Below, piece after piece: positions 1 through 9,467 of a DNA stretch of 64,000 bases (position 1 is the first letter of the stretch; the number at the start of each line of letters is the position of its first letter). The stretch lies in the NCBI RefSeq assembly GCF_003989795.1, contig NZ_RZHG01000030.1:191026-255025 (forward strand), read 5' to 3'. Source of the stretch: Vreelandella andesensis. Its GTDB lineage: Bacteria; Pseudomonadota; Gammaproteobacteria; Pseudomonadales; Halomonadaceae. Position numbers and translations under genes: made by a program. The notes under the pieces are model-generated. The model searched no databases, was not told the DNA's origin, and was given only the letters and a program-made list of their open reading frames with translations.

Positions 1-651
1 CGGCAAGCCCTTATTAAACGAAAACAGAGCAAGTGATAGTGCCACTACCGCATAAATTGCCCAGGGGTGTAGGCCCCAGTGAAAAATAGTGGCTGCCATG
101 CCCAGCGCGGCGGCACCTGCAGCATCACCTTCGGCGCCTGCTAGCGGTGCCCAGCTTCCTCCATCGAAGGAGGTGCCAAAATGGGTCAGCGGCTCGTTAA
201 CGCCAAAGAACATTAGGCCAATGCCCATGCCCGCGGCAAATAGCATTGAGAACCAGCCCACATAGGTGAAGTCGGGTTTGGCGTCAGCACCACCAATTCG
301 AATTTTACCCAGTGGTGAGATGATCAAACCAAGGCAGAGAATAACGAATACATTGGCAGCTAGAATAAAAAACCAAGCTAGGTTGCCAGTCAAGAAGCTA
401 AAGACAGCATCGTAAATCGGCGCAATGGTGTCCTGCAAAGCGAGCGTCAATATTACAAACAGCAGCACTAAGATAGATGAAATGGTGAAAACCTTGCCAT
501 GTAGATCAAGGTTTACGCCCATCGTACTGGTAGTGATATTGTCTTGGCCAATGACGTAATCGGTATCTATCAGATTCGCCGGGCCGTCAGGGGCGGGAAT
601 GCCCGCTGATTCTGGCTCTTCCGGTGGTCGATTTGGCGGCTTTTTATCCAC
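1..651 (-). CDS. BCCT family transporter, N-terminal part (cut by window edge)
   Basis: The reading frame is open from a GTG at 651 to the window edge and gives 217 residues of a secondary transporter. An N-terminal cytoplasmic stretch rich in Pro and Glu (about residues 1-43) is followed by membrane segments near 54-72 and 91-111. The hallmark GMGIGLMFFGVNEP near residue 141 and the later HWGLHPW segment are typical of betaine/choline/carnitine transporters, which import compatible solutes with Na+ or H+. The GTG is chosen because GGGAG lies 7 nt upstream; an internal ATG at residue 44 is the alternative. A universal stress protein gene lies just upstream and an ABC importer for similar substrates follows, which supports a role in osmoprotection. 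The substrate cannot be read from this fragment. Confidence 0.85.
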   Translation of the reverse strand, partial: MDKKPPNRPPEEPESAGIPAPDGPANLIDTDYVIGQDNITTSTMGVNLDLHGKVFTISSILVLLFVILTLALQDTIAPIYDAVFSFLTGNLAWFFILAANVFVILCLGLIISPLGKIRIGGADAKPDFTYVGWFSMLFAAGMGIGLMFFGVNEPLTHFGTSFDGGSWAPLAGAEGDAAGAAALGMAATIFHWGLHPWAIYAVVALSLALFSFNKGLP

Positions 652-737
652 AAAGTTGCTCCCATCATTATTAAAACGCGTGTTTTTAAGCGTGCAATAT
701 CAAAGCAGGTTTTTTTAAAAATGCAAGAGTGTGTTTA

Positions 738-1157
738 CTAGGGCACTCGAATCAGGAAGACAGACGCATCTGTGTGAGTAGCTACTTTGCCGCCATGGGA
801 GGGCATAATAATGTCCAAATGGCGAGGTAAGTGCGTTGCCATCATCACCAGATCGGCGCCTGTCTCTTCCACAGCGTCAACGAGTTGCTTGTCTACATTA
901 GCAACAGGGTCCGTTGAACTATACACCTTGATGCTGACAGGTTGACCGTGAACTTGGTGTCGGCTTTGGGCAAAAGCATCAAGTTTTTGCTCGTATTCTT
1001 GCGGAGTGCGAGCAACGCTTGTCGGTGTGTTAGCGGTAACGCTCACATAGGTGATATGTGCATCATATTGTTTAGCAAGGTCTGCCACGATGCTTAAGGC
1101 AGGCTCCAATACTTCTAGATGAGCAAGATCGACTGGCACCATAATGTTCTTAAACAC
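738..1157 (-). CDS. Universal stress protein (UspA family)
   Basis: This 139-residue protein begins with the usual MFKNIMVPVDL strand and has the single-domain length of the family. The C-terminal segment (THLPRHLDIIMPSHGGKVA followed by TDASVFLIRVP) aligns with the nucleotide loop and last strand, but the expected G-x2-G-x9-G(S/T) pattern is mostly missing: His and Pro stand where glycines are usual. It may therefore be a non-ATP-binding UspA type. It sits beside the BCCT gene on the same strand. Universal stress proteins are known to partner osmolyte transporters in Halomonas (TeaD with TeaABC), so a regulatory role for the neighbouring carrier is a reasonable inference. Confidence 0.85.
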   Translation of the reverse strand: MFKNIMVPVDLAHLEVLEPALSIVADLAKQYDAHITYVSVTANTPTSVARTPQEYEQKLDAFAQSRHQVHGQPVSIKVYSSTDPVANVDKQLVDAVEETGADLVMMATHLPRHLDIIMPSHGGKVATHTDASVFLIRVP

Positions 1158-1238
1158 AGCACACTCCTAGTATGACTTTTCTAACATAGGTTTGCCATGT
1201 CAGTAAAATCATATGTTGGTTGAAAAAATACCAAACGG

Positions 1239-1270
1239 CTTAGCTGAAGCTGTAGGCAGCTTCAGCTAAG
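1239..1270 (-). terminator. Perfect 14-bp stem-loop after the betaine ABC operon
   Basis: The arms 1239-1252 and 1257-1270 are perfectly complementary around a 4-nt loop, 40-70 bases beyond the stop of the binding-protein gene. No T-run follows directly, but a stretch of Ts lies some 10 nt further along on the minus strand. It probably ends or stabilises the operon mRNA and separates it from the stress-protein gene. Confidence 0.55.
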
Positions 1271-1309
1271 TGAGTTGCTACCAATGAATACTATCTAGTC
1301 AATACGATA

Positions 1310-2182
1310 TTAGTTGTTAAGCCACTGTTCGACTACATCCTGGTTGTCTTGAACCCACTGCTTAGCATTTTCGTAGGGGTCACTGCCATCTTCCTGATTC
1401 ATCAGCATGACTTCGCCCATCTGCTCAGGTGTCCATTTGAAGGCGTCAAGAATGGCGTAAGCTTCTGGCATATCTTCTTTAAGGCCTTGGCGTACCACGG
1501 TGTGAATTTGTTCGGCACCGCCGTATACACCTTCTGGGTCTTCAAGATATTTCACATCGAAACGGGCAAACATCCAATGAGGTGTCCAGCTGGTTACCAC
1601 TATATCTTCTTCATTATTAATAGCGCTTGAAAGCGCTGCAGTCATGGTGGCACCACTACCGCTACGTAGCCGCAGTCCGAGGTCATAGGTATCCATGACT
1701 TCTTCGGTAAGTGCCATCAGGCCCGCACCGGGGTCAATACCGATGATCTCGCCGTTAAAGTTGTCGGCGTTGTCATTCAGGTCAGCAATAGAGTCAATAT
1801 CTGTATAAGCAGGTACTACTAATCCCAGCTTGGTGCCATCTAAGTTCACACCGAGATCTTCCGTGTTACCCCCTATACGTTCCATGTAGTCAGCATGGGT
1901 AGTGGGTAGCCAAGCAGCAACGATGCCATCGGCGTCGCCTGAAGAAAGCGCCTGGAACATGGCAGCTGCAGAAAGCGAGGTTAGATCAACCTCAAAACCA
2001 GCCTGTTCTAATACAGCGGCCATTACGTTGGTAGACGCTACTTCTGACGACCATTCAACATAGGCAAGATTAACAGTGCCCTGATCTTGAGCATGGGCCA
2101 GACTTCCAGCGGCAACGCCAGTACCAGCAATCAGGGCTAATGAGGCGAGGCGGATGCGGTGATTCAACGTACGAGTTTTCAT
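1310..2182 (-). CDS. proX: Glycine betaine/proline betaine ABC transporter substrate-binding protein
   Basis: This 290-residue periplasmic binding protein has a clear Sec signal (basic MKTRTLNHRIR, hydrophobic core, predicted cleavage after AHA near residue 31). The mature part starts with a strand ending in YVEWSSEVAS and continues with an OpuAC-type fold containing several Trp and Tyr residues (VAAWLPTTHADY, VTSWTPHWMF) of the kind that form the aromatic box around quaternary ammonium groups. An AGGAG lies ahead of the ATG. It is the last gene of a minus-strand operon ATPase-permease-binding protein, separated from the permease by about 140 bp. Known family role: delivering betaines to the permease under osmotic stress. 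The exact ligand is not determinable here. Confidence 0.88.
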   Translation of the reverse strand: MKTRTLNHRIRLASLALIAGTGVAAGSLAHAQDQGTVNLAYVEWSSEVASTNVMAAVLEQAGFEVDLTSLSAAAMFQALSSGDADGIVAAWLPTTHADYMERIGGNTEDLGVNLDGTKLGLVVPAYTDIDSIADLNDNADNFNGEIIGIDPGAGLMALTEEVMDTYDLGLRLRSGSGATMTAALSSAINNEEDIVVTSWTPHWMFARFDVKYLEDPEGVYGGAEQIHTVVRQGLKEDMPEAYAILDAFKWTPEQMGEVMLMNQEDGSDPYENAKQWVQDNQDVVEQWLNN

Positions 2183-2325
2183 TCACTTGCTCCTTTGGGG
2201 AATAGTCGTGGCATCTATAAAAAGTAAGCTCCACAACCGTAGTAAACACACTATCAAATGTACTGAGTTCAAAAAGATCGGTCAGCGCAGCACTGATGAT
2301 GGCTGACCCTTTGCGCCTTGATTTA

Positions 2326-3159
2326 CTAAGAGCGGCGCGTTTTCCGTAATGATTGCGTTAAACGATCAAGCAGCATGGCAAGAATTACCACGGCGATACC
2401 AGCTTCAAAGCCATCACCGGGACGCAGCCGCTGAATAGCGCGCCATACTTCGCTACCTAGACCGTCTGCGCCAATCATGGCGGCGATCACCACCATTGAA
2501 AGTGCCAGCATAATGGTCTGGTTAATACCCGCCATCACCGTTGGTAACGAGAGCGGAAGCTGCACCTTGAAAAGTTTTTGGCTGCGCGTTGCGCCGTAGG
2601 CATCGGCCGCTTCGATAAGTTCTACCGGCACCTGGCGTATGCCCAGCGTAGTGAAGCGAATAGCAGGCGGCATTGAGAAAATCACCGTCGCAAAAATAGC
2701 GGATACGGAGCCAATGCCAAAAAACGGAATCGCTGGAATTAAGTATACAAACGCCGGCATGGTCTGCATGAAATCTAATATCGGCATAATTAATCGGTAA
2801 AGCCGGTTAGATAGTGCCGCCGCAATGCCCACTGGAAGTGCGATAACCACGGCAACCAAGGTCGCAAAGACCACCAGCGTAAGCGTCTCAATCATCGGGT
2901 TCCAGAGGCCCAGATTCCAAATCAATGCCAGCCCGGCCACTGCGCCAATCGCCAAGCGAACACCCGCTTGCTTCCAGCAGAGTAAGGCGATTAGCCCTAG
3001 TAGCGCCCATTCAGGTAACCACATCAAGCTGTCGTTTAATACATCAATACCTGTCTGGGTAAAGCGTGATATTGCCCGAGTTACCGACGAGTACTCGCTG
3101 GTTAGCCAGGTCAGGCCGCTTTCAATCCAATCGCCAAGGGGAATGCTTGGAATATTCAT
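2326..3159 (-). CDS. proW: Betaine ABC transporter permease (ProW/OpuAB type)
   Basis: The protein is 277 residues long, with an N-terminal segment followed by about six membrane helices, close to the ProW length range. The coupling motif of binding-protein-dependent permeases is visible as EAADAYGATRSQKLFKVQLP near residues 184-203. The start codon overlaps the stop of the ATPase gene by 4 bp (ATGA), so the two are translationally coupled. It forms the inner-membrane channel for the substrate captured by the periplasmic protein encoded downstream. Confidence 0.9.
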   Translation of the reverse strand: MNIPSIPLGDWIESGLTWLTSEYSSVTRAISRFTQTGIDVLNDSLMWLPEWALLGLIALLCWKQAGVRLAIGAVAGLALIWNLGLWNPMIETLTLVVFATLVAVVIALPVGIAAALSNRLYRLIMPILDFMQTMPAFVYLIPAIPFFGIGSVSAIFATVIFSMPPAIRFTTLGIRQVPVELIEAADAYGATRSQKLFKVQLPLSLPTVMAGINQTIMLALSMVVIAAMIGADGLGSEVWRAIQRLRPGDGFEAGIAVVILAMLLDRLTQSLRKTRRS

Positions 3160-4364
3160 TGCTGTTCTCCTGCCCGTGCTAATTCATCCAGTACTGCGCC
3201 CTTCACAACGACACCCAGTAACCGTTGCTGCTCGTCTATGACGGCGATGGGGTAGCTTTTATCGCCAAACATCGCGAACAGGTTGTGCAGAGGTTCTTCT
3301 GGAGAGACTTTGCGAAAGTCTTGAGAAAGGTGATCGGAAATTGTTTCCGACTTAGCGTCAATCGCCTTGCTCGCTGACTCGGCTTCTAGCAGGCCTATTA
3401 GGCGGCGGTCACGATCAGTGACATATATTGAATCAATCGTGTGGTCACGCATGCGGTGAAGTGCTGTGCGCGGGCCGTCGCTTTCGCGGGCGGTAGAACG
3501 TACGGGGCGCATGGCGCTCTCGGCAGTTAATATCCGCGAGCGATCAACGCCTTCAATAAAGCGGCGTACATAGTCATCGGCGGGTTGGGTCAATATTTCT
3601 TCCGGCGTGCCGATCTGAACGACTTCACCATCTTTAAGAAGGACGATGCGATCGCCAATATTGAGTGCTTCATCTAAATCATGGGTGATAAAGACGGTTG
3701 TTTTCTGCATTTTTGATTGGAGTTGCAATAACTCTTGTTGCATATCTTTACGGATTAAAGGATCAAGCGCTGAAAAGGCTTCATCCATTAATAGCACGGT
3801 AGAGTCATTCGCCAGGGCACGGGCTAGGCCGACACGCTGTTGCATACCACCGGAAAGCTGATTCGGATAAGCGTCTTCCCAGCCATCAAGTCCTACTTGC
3901 GTTAACGCGTTTTGGGCAATTTGGTGGCGCTCAGCTTTATCTACGCCGCGAATTTCAAGACCGAACTCCGCGTTGTGGCGTACCGTGCGATGTGGAAATA
4001 GTGCAAAATTTTGAAAAACCATCGAAAAATGACGACGGCGACATTCTAATAGCGCTTTTTCACTAAGCGTGGGGATGTTTTCGCCGTCAATAATGATGTC
4101 GCCTTCGGTGGTATCAATCAGGCGGTTTAAACAACGAATTAACGTGGACTTACCAGAACCAGAAAGTCCCATGATGACGAGCAGCTCGCCTTCATAAACA
4201 TCGAACGATATGTTTGAAAGGCCTAGCGTTTGGCCAGTCTTATCAAGTATCTCAGGGCGTTTTAGACCTTGGTCACGAAGCTCAAGGGCTTTTTTCGGCT
4301 GTTTGCCAAATACCTTGCTTAAGCCGCGAACCTGAATTTTGACAGGGCGTGTCTCGTCCATCAA
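3156..4364 (-). CDS. proV: Betaine ABC transporter ATP-binding protein with CBS domains
   Basis: This 402-residue ATPase carries a Walker A GLSGSGKST near residue 68, the signature LSGGMQQRVGLARAL, Walker B VLLMDEAFSALDP and a switch His in ITHDLDEAL. The C-terminal 120 residues (from about 280) form two CBS-like segments, as in ProV/OpuAA, where they sense ionic strength or cyclic nucleotides. It is the first gene of the operon and lies downstream of a good sigma-70-like promoter. The 402-residue length equals that of the E. coli ProV class. Confidence 0.93.
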   Translation of the reverse strand: MMDETRPVKIQVRGLSKVFGKQPKKALELRDQGLKRPEILDKTGQTLGLSNISFDVYEGELLVIMGLSGSGKSTLIRCLNRLIDTTEGDIIIDGENIPTLSEKALLECRRRHFSMVFQNFALFPHRTVRHNAEFGLEIRGVDKAERHQIAQNALTQVGLDGWEDAYPNQLSGGMQQRVGLARALANDSTVLLMDEAFSALDPLIRKDMQQELLQLQSKMQKTTVFITHDLDEALNIGDRIVLLKDGEVVQIGTPEEILTQPADDYVRRFIEGVDRSRILTAESAMRPVRSTARESDGPRTALHRMRDHTIDSIYVTDRDRRLIGLLEAESASKAIDAKSETISDHLSQDFRKVSPEEPLHNLFAMFGDKSYPIAVIDEQQRLLGVVVKGAVLDELARAGEQQ

Positions 4365-4504
4365 CGGTGCCTTTTGCGTGAATGAGCAGCCTTGTGTCGT
4401 TGCTCAGCTCGCTTCCTAGTACTCGATGGCTTTCCCTGCAAACAGCGACACAAACCTATTCATAATGAAAATTTAAGTTTGGATTAGAATGTTGATTAAT
4501 TTTT

Positions 4505-4533
4505 ATTATACATAAGTGAGCTAGGTGTGTCAC
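4505..4533 (-). promoter_or_regulatory. Predicted sigma-70 promoter of the betaine ABC operon
   Basis: On the minus strand GTGACA (4533-4528) and TATAAT (4510-4505) are separated by exactly 17 bp. Transcription would begin near 4498, about 130 bases before the ATPase start. The -10 hexamer is perfect and the -35 differs from consensus at one or two places. The long AT-rich leader could hold further osmotic control, but no defined element is seen. Confidence 0.6.
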
Positions 4534-4741
4534 AACGCCCCCTGTGCGAAGCGTTAAAAGTCGTCACATGTGTCATTTTAAACCCGCAGTATCCGCTCGT
4601 TCGAAAGGGGGTTATGTTTTGTTATTTTTTTTAAAATACTGTTTTTTATGTTTATTTTTTATTATTTTAGTTATTGGCATAAAGTATGTATAAACATTAG
4701 CAGTTAAGCGATATTTTTTGGCTAGAAGGGAAGCAAGCCTT
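4534..4741. other. AT-rich intergenic spacer
   Basis: This divergent spacer between the betaine operon and the lipoprotein gene is very rich in T and A from about 4610 to 4690. No ORF or clear hairpin is seen. Several weak -10-like hexamers lie before the lipoprotein gene (for example TATAAA near 4690), but no convincing -35 accompanies them. Confidence 0.4.
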
Positions 4742-5137
4742 ATGGATAAACATGTTAATCAAGTTATGAAACGTCCCCGTATACTTACTCTGTGCATGTT
4801 AATGGCAACGCTAAGCACGCTCGCGCTTGCCGGTTGTGGCAATGCTGAAGAAGATATGCCGCCTGTTGAACAGCCAGAAACAATGATGGAACAAGATGCC
4901 ACCTCTTCTACCGGACAGGCATCTACTGCAAGCGATAGTGCCACCATGAATACCACGTCAGATCCTATGATGAGCGATGAGCCTGCCATGAGTGATCCGG
5001 GGTTAAGCGATGATGCAGCGGGATCACAAGAACCGATGCCCGATACATATTCTGAAGAAAATCCAGGATTCGGTGAAGGTACTGACCCGATGCCAGGTGC
5101 TGATGAGAATGACGATGAGATGAATAGCAGTCAGTAA
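4742..5137 (+). CDS. Small acidic lipoprotein of unknown function
   Basis: The product has about 131 residues from the ATG at 4742. A signal sequence ending in the lipobox LALAGC predicts lipid attachment at Cys near residue 31. The mature part is low in complexity and rich in Asp, Glu, Met, Ser and Pro, with repeated MSDEPAMSDP-like units, and has no recognised fold. Such acidic surface lipoproteins suit a halophile. An in-frame ATG eight codons later, just ahead of KRPRIL, would give a more typical signal n-region and may be the true start. It stands alone, followed by a strong terminator. Confidence 0.65.
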   Translation: MDKHVNQVMKRPRILTLCMLMATLSTLALAGCGNAEEDMPPVEQPETMMEQDATSSTGQASTASDSATMNTTSDPMMSDEPAMSDPGLSDDAAGSQEPMPDTYSEENPGFGEGTDPMPGADENDDEMNSSQ

Positions 5138-5216
5138 TCGTTAATATTCCCTACGATGGTAAATCGACCCAGCTGTCTGTTCCCTGCGGCTGCTCCACAC
5201 GGTTTATCATCCTTTT

Positions 5217-5241
5217 CCCCCGTGCCCGCGGGGGTTTTTTT
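5217..5241 (+). terminator. Rho-independent terminator after the lipoprotein gene
   Basis: A CCCCCG/GCGGGGG-type stem with a short loop is followed by seven Ts on the plus strand, about 80 bases after the lipoprotein stop. Confidence 0.85.
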
Positions 5242-5326
5242 GTAGTAAATGGCCATTCTTGGGACATTATCGAGAGTCGCAAATAAGCCAGTTATACTAA
5301 TGGGTCCCTAGCATCTATACGTTGCG

Positions 5327-6730
5327 TTATTCCTCGTTATCTTCCAGCCGCCGATAAAGCGTTCGTCGCGCAATACCTAACACCTCAGCTGTACGTCGTT
5401 TATTACCCCCAGTAGCTTCTAACACTTTATGAATATAGCGTTTTTCTACTTCTTCCAAGCTGGGCCAGCGGGTAGGCGCAGGTGCGGGAACCTGAGTGCC
5501 GGGCAACACTTCACCACTGAGTGTTGGCGTTATTTCCGAGCGATTACGCTGGTTGGTATGTTCGCGTAACCGCTCTGGCAAGTCTTTATGCTGTAATACA
5601 CCTTCTTCGCTCAGGGTTACGGCTCGCATAACGGCGTTTTCCAGTTCGCGCACATTGCCTGGATAGGTATAGTTCAGCAGGCTATTCAGCGCTTCGGGCT
5701 CAATTTGCTCAATCTGTTTACTTTGCGCTTCGGCATGTTTGTCGATTAACGCAAAAACGAGGTGCTCAACATCGGTGCCTCGTTCTCGCAGTGGAGGAAT
5801 GCGCAGCGAGAATGTCTCAAGGCGATAGAACAAGTCACTGCGGAAGTTTTCTTGTTCGATTTCTTTTTCAAGATTACGGTGTGTTGCGGCGATAATACGC
5901 ACATCTACCGGCTCCTCGCGTTCGCCGCCAACCGGTCTTACGGTTTTTTCCTGTAGCGCCCGCAGTAGTTTGGCCTGAAGATTAATGGGCATTTCGCCAA
6001 TCTCATCTAAAAACAGGCTGCCGCCCTGAGCGCTATGAAATAGGCCGCGACGCGCTTCGTTCGCCCCTGTGAAGGCCCCTTTTACATGGCCAAAAAATTC
6101 GCTTTCCATTAAATCGGCAGGAATGCTGGCGCAGTTTACGGGCACAAAAGCTGCTTCGTGGCGCTTACTCTCTTGATGGATAGCACGCGCCAGCAGCTCT
6201 TTACCGGTACCACTTTCGCCTAGAATTAAAATAGGTGCATCGCTTTTGGCCAGCCGAGATGCGTCGTGAAACAGTGACTGCATGCCGACGCTTTTTCCAA
6301 CAATGCCATGAAAGTGGCTCAACTCACTATCATCGTGGGAAAGAGACAAGCGCTGGCGCTCTAAAACGCGAAAAACTGCCTCGCGTATAGCATCCAAATC
6401 CAACGGCTTGGTTAGAAAGTCATCAGCTCCGAGTTTTAGCGCCTCGACAGCTTGGTCAATGGTGCCAAAGGCAGTGATAACAATAATGCCCAACTCGCTG
6501 CCGCTTTGACGCAACTGCTGAAGCAGCTGAATGCCGGTAATGCCTGGAAGACGCACATCCGTAATCATCATCGCCACAGGGGTGTGGCTAAGTAGTGCCA
6601 GGGCGTCTTCGGCACTGGGAACGCCTAGCGTGTCGTAGCCCGCGTCGTTGAGCTCTTCTTCTAATAACTCACGTATAGCGGCGTCATCTTCCACCACCAA
6701 TATCGGTAAAAGGTGTTCCTGATGGGTCAC
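5327..6730 (-). CDS. Sigma-54-dependent response regulator (NtrC family)
   Basis: The domains are in classic order. A receiver domain covers about residues 8-125, with acidic pocket VVEDD, a phospho-acceptor Asp in MMITDVRLPG and Lys in LTKPLD. An AAA+ domain follows with Walker A GESGTGKE, the sigma-54 contact loop GAFTGA and Walker B GGSLFLDEIGEMP. A Fis-type helix-turn-helix ends the protein (GNKRRTAEVLGIARRTLYRRL). The GTG at 6730 is preferred because GAGGA lies 8 nt upstream; a TTG five codons earlier overlaps the kinase stop. It is coupled to the sensor kinase encoded just upstream. Target genes are unknown; the arrangement resembles AtoSC/ZraSR pairs. Confidence 0.92.
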   Translation of the reverse strand: MTHQEHLLPILVVEDDAAIRELLEEELNDAGYDTLGVPSAEDALALLSHTPVAMMITDVRLPGITGIQLLQQLRQSGSELGIIVITAFGTIDQAVEALKLGADDFLTKPLDLDAIREAVFRVLERQRLSLSHDDSELSHFHGIVGKSVGMQSLFHDASRLAKSDAPILILGESGTGKELLARAIHQESKRHEAAFVPVNCASIPADLMESEFFGHVKGAFTGANEARRGLFHSAQGGSLFLDEIGEMPINLQAKLLRALQEKTVRPVGGEREEPVDVRIIAATHRNLEKEIEQENFRSDLFYRLETFSLRIPPLRERGTDVEHLVFALIDKHAEAQSKQIEQIEPEALNSLLNYTYPGNVRELENAVMRAVTLSEEGVLQHKDLPERLREHTNQRNRSEITPTLSGEVLPGTQVPAPAPTRWPSLEEVEKRYIHKVLEATGGNKRRTAEVLGIARRTLYRRLEDNEE

Positions 6731-6741
6731 AAACGTTGTCC

Positions 6742-8187
6742 TCAAGCGGATACGGTTTCACTAAGGGGGAGCGTAATTTCAAATCCAGCGCCGCCAAGGC
6801 CGCTATTAAATACGCCAATTGTCCCGCCGTGGTCGTTAATAATGCGATGTACCATGGAGAGTCCTAAGCCGCTGCCTTGGCCCACCGGTTTGGTCGTAAA
6901 GAAAGGGTCAAATACTTGTTGATGATGCGAAACTGGAATGCCAGACCCGTCATCTTCCACCCAAAGCGTTAGCTCTTCGCTGTACTGCTTGGCACTAAGG
7001 CGTATACAGCTAACATCAGGCGCTTGCGCCGCGTTGCGCAATAAATTAGAAAGCACCTGCACGATTTGCTGCCCATTGACCAATAGATTGGGGGCAGGGG
7101 AGGGAAGATCAACATCCAAACGTATATTTCGTGGCTCCAGTTCCTCTTCCACTAACTCACTGGCACTCAGGATAAGCTGGTCTAACGGTTGTGTTCCTTT
7201 CTCTACGTTATGCTGTCTTCCTAATTCCATTAACTGGCGAACAATTTGAACAATCCTTTCGACTTCGCCTCGAATACGGCTTAGTCGTGCGCGTTCGTCG
7301 TCGCCAATGGTGTCCTGGCGGGATAAGCGTTGGGCTTGGCCATTGATGACGGTCAACGGTGCGCCAATTTCATGGGCCACGCCGGCCGCCAGGACGCCTA
7401 ATTCGGCCAGCTTTTTGGATTTACGCAAGCGCTTTTCTAATTCGATCTCGCGCTGGCGGCGGGCATCAATATCGCAATCTTTTTCTGCCATGGCATCTAG
7501 CATGCCGTTCAAGCCTGATGCTAAGCGGCGATATTCGGTTGGGCCATCGACGGTCGCCCGCTGGCTGCGATCGCCATCTTCCACCAGTAACATCACGTGT
7601 AAAAGGCGATTGAGTGGCCGTTCAATGTAGTGTCTAAAGCCCCACCAAATGCTAAACACAATACCGGCAGCCCCGATTACGAACACCAGAACGGCCACAA
7701 TACTGATAAAGCCCGTATAGTTTTCGATACCGGTATTGAGCCGATTTACCTGCAGTACACCTTGCACTGAGCCGTCTTGCGACCGCAACGGAATCAGTGC
7801 TGAGTAGTATGTCCAGCCTTCCTTCTGGCGGTAATTGCTGTACAAGTCATCTTGTTCGATGACCTGCTGAATCTCTTGCGGAGTAAACAGGTCTTTGCCC
7901 AAACCAAGCCCATAAACTTCTCGGCCTTTAGTATCGAATACATAAGCGCCATAGATGCGATGAAAAGAAAAAGCGGATTGCAGCGCTTCTTCTAAAGGGG
8001 TGTCACTATCGCGGTCAACGGCGTAGCTCAGCGATGTACCCAGTGCCCGCGTGATAATTTCAACTTCGGTTTGCAGCTTGGAACGCACGTTATCTTCTAG
8101 CGACTTGATAGCGACTAGGCTGAATACCACGAGAATGACAAATAGCGGCACAATCACCGTCAAAATAATTAAATTACGTAGTCGCAT
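6742..8187 (-). CDS. Membrane sensor histidine kinase
   Basis: This 481-residue kinase has a membrane helix near residues 5-28, a periplasmic sensor region to about 155, a second helix near 158-185, a HAMP-like linker, a dimerisation helix with the phospho-accepting His in GVAHEIGAPLTVINGQ, and an ATPase domain with N box (LLRNAAQA), DDGSGI and GSGLGLSMVHRI. Gly replaces the more common Asn/Thr position after the H box (HEIGAPL where HEINNPL is typical), a known variant. It precedes and overlaps the response regulator gene, so both probably act as one two-component system with an unknown extracytoplasmic signal. Confidence 0.93.
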   Translation of the reverse strand: MRLRNLIILTVIVPLFVILVVFSLVAIKSLEDNVRSKLQTEVEIITRALGTSLSYAVDRDSDTPLEEALQSAFSFHRIYGAYVFDTKGREVYGLGLGKDLFTPQEIQQVIEQDDLYSNYRQKEGWTYYSALIPLRSQDGSVQGVLQVNRLNTGIENYTGFISIVAVLVFVIGAAGIVFSIWWGFRHYIERPLNRLLHVMLLVEDGDRSQRATVDGPTEYRRLASGLNGMLDAMAEKDCDIDARRQREIELEKRLRKSKKLAELGVLAAGVAHEIGAPLTVINGQAQRLSRQDTIGDDERARLSRIRGEVERIVQIVRQLMELGRQHNVEKGTQPLDQLILSASELVEEELEPRNIRLDVDLPSPAPNLLVNGQQIVQVLSNLLRNAAQAPDVSCIRLSAKQYSEELTLWVEDDGSGIPVSHHQQVFDPFFTTKPVGQGSGLGLSMVHRIINDHGGTIGVFNSGLGGAGFEITLPLSETVSA

Positions 8188-8285
8188 CAGGCATCCGTAG
8201 TGATATCAACCGTTCATCAGTGAACAGCGTCGGCTGTGTAAACAGGCAGTGTAAAGAGTGGCGATTCAGATAACGTTAATCTGGG

Positions 8286-9467
8286 TTAGTTAACCGCCTG
8301 CAAGCGATAAAGGTCGCCTTGGTCACCATCGGTTAGCAAATAAATGGCATCGCTAGGGCCTTGGCGAACATCGCGGATGCGGCCAATGTGGCCGTCAAGA
8401 ATGACCTCTTCATCCACCACGCTGTCGTTTTCTAGCTGCAGGCGCAGCAACGTTTCACTGGCGAGACCACCAGCTAATAACTGCCCCTGCCAATCTCCAA
8501 ACGCGTTACTGGTGACTTCGGCAAGCCCTGAAGGTGCGAAGCGGCCCTCAAAGCGGTAAACCGAGTCGACCATACCGGGCATCGATTTGACCCCGATCGG
8601 CTCATTAGTCCGATAATCATTTCCTAAGCTAACGTTGGGCCAGCCATAGTTGCTGCCTGCTTTGATGTGGTTAAGCTCATCACCTGTGCGCGGCCCATGT
8701 TCCGTTGCCCAGGGTTCGCCATTGCTGCGTACGGTCATGCCTTGAATGTTGCGGTTGCCCAGGGAGTAGATTTCATCCAGGGTGCTGTTATCACCCACAA
8801 AAGGGTTGTCGTTAGGGACGCCGCCCGTGTCGGTTAGGCGCAGCGTTGACCCTGCATGATCATCGCTGGCCTGGGCGCGGGATGGATTCACGCCGCGGTC
8901 GCCAATGCTCATTAACAGCGTGCCATCCGCTAGCCACGCCAAACGTGAGCCGTAATGGCGGCCAGGTGAAGACGCACGATCCTGTTCAAAAAGGTGCTCG
9001 ACCTCGCCTAATGAATCCTCTTTCCATTTAACCCGAGAGAGTGCCGAACGACTGTTATTACCATCGGGTTTGCTCCAGGTGAAATAGATCCAGTCGTGTT
9101 CACCGTCTCCAAACGCAGGGTGCACAGTGATGTCGAGAAGCCCGCCTTGCCCCCGATGGCTGACCGTGGGTAACCCTTCAAGCGCCCGTCGGTTACCCTC
9201 TTGATCTACCAGCACTAGCTGGCCTCGGCGTTCGCTGACTAAAAAGCGACCGTCAGGCAAAAAAGCGACTGCCCAGGGGCTACGTAATCCACTAGTCACG
9301 CGCTCAAGTGACAACGTCATCTGTTCGGTTTCAATAGCGCCGTGAACCATGTCTGCTTGGGCAGTACTAAAAGTGCCCGCCAACACAAGCCCACCAATGC
9401 CTGTTAAAAACCAGCGGTAAGAGGAAGTCATCAACATTGCCCGGCGTGCTTGTGGTTGTTGCATCAT
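8286..9467 (-). CDS. Secreted PQQ-type soluble aldose sugar dehydrogenase
   Basis: The protein has about 393 residues with an N-terminal signal (hydrophobic segment near residues 18-38 ending in AQA). The beta-propeller of the GSDH/YliI family is recognisable from GLRSPWAVAFLPDG, GQGGLLDITVHP, RHYGSRLAWLADGTLLMSIGDRG, GNRNIQGM and ATEHGPRTGDELNHI. This last block and the His and Arg residues in it are those that bind PQQ and calcium in the family. Family members oxidise sugars in the periplasm. The ATG at 9467 has AGGAG five bases upstream. No PQQ synthesis genes are in this window. Confidence 0.85.
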   Translation of the reverse strand: MMQQPQARRAMLMTSSYRWFLTGIGGLVLAGTFSTAQADMVHGAIETEQMTLSLERVTSGLRSPWAVAFLPDGRFLVSERRGQLVLVDQEGNRRALEGLPTVSHRGQGGLLDITVHPAFGDGEHDWIYFTWSKPDGNNSRSALSRVKWKEDSLGEVEHLFEQDRASSPGRHYGSRLAWLADGTLLMSIGDRGVNPSRAQASDDHAGSTLRLTDTGGVPNDNPFVGDNSTLDEIYSLGNRNIQGMTVRSNGEPWATEHGPRTGDELNHIKAGSNYGWPNVSLGNDYRTNEPIGVKSMPGMVDSVYRFEGRFAPSGLAEVTSNAFGDWQGQLLAGGLASETLLRLQLENDSVVDEEVILDGHIGRIRDVRQGPSDAIYLLTDGDQGDLYRLQAVN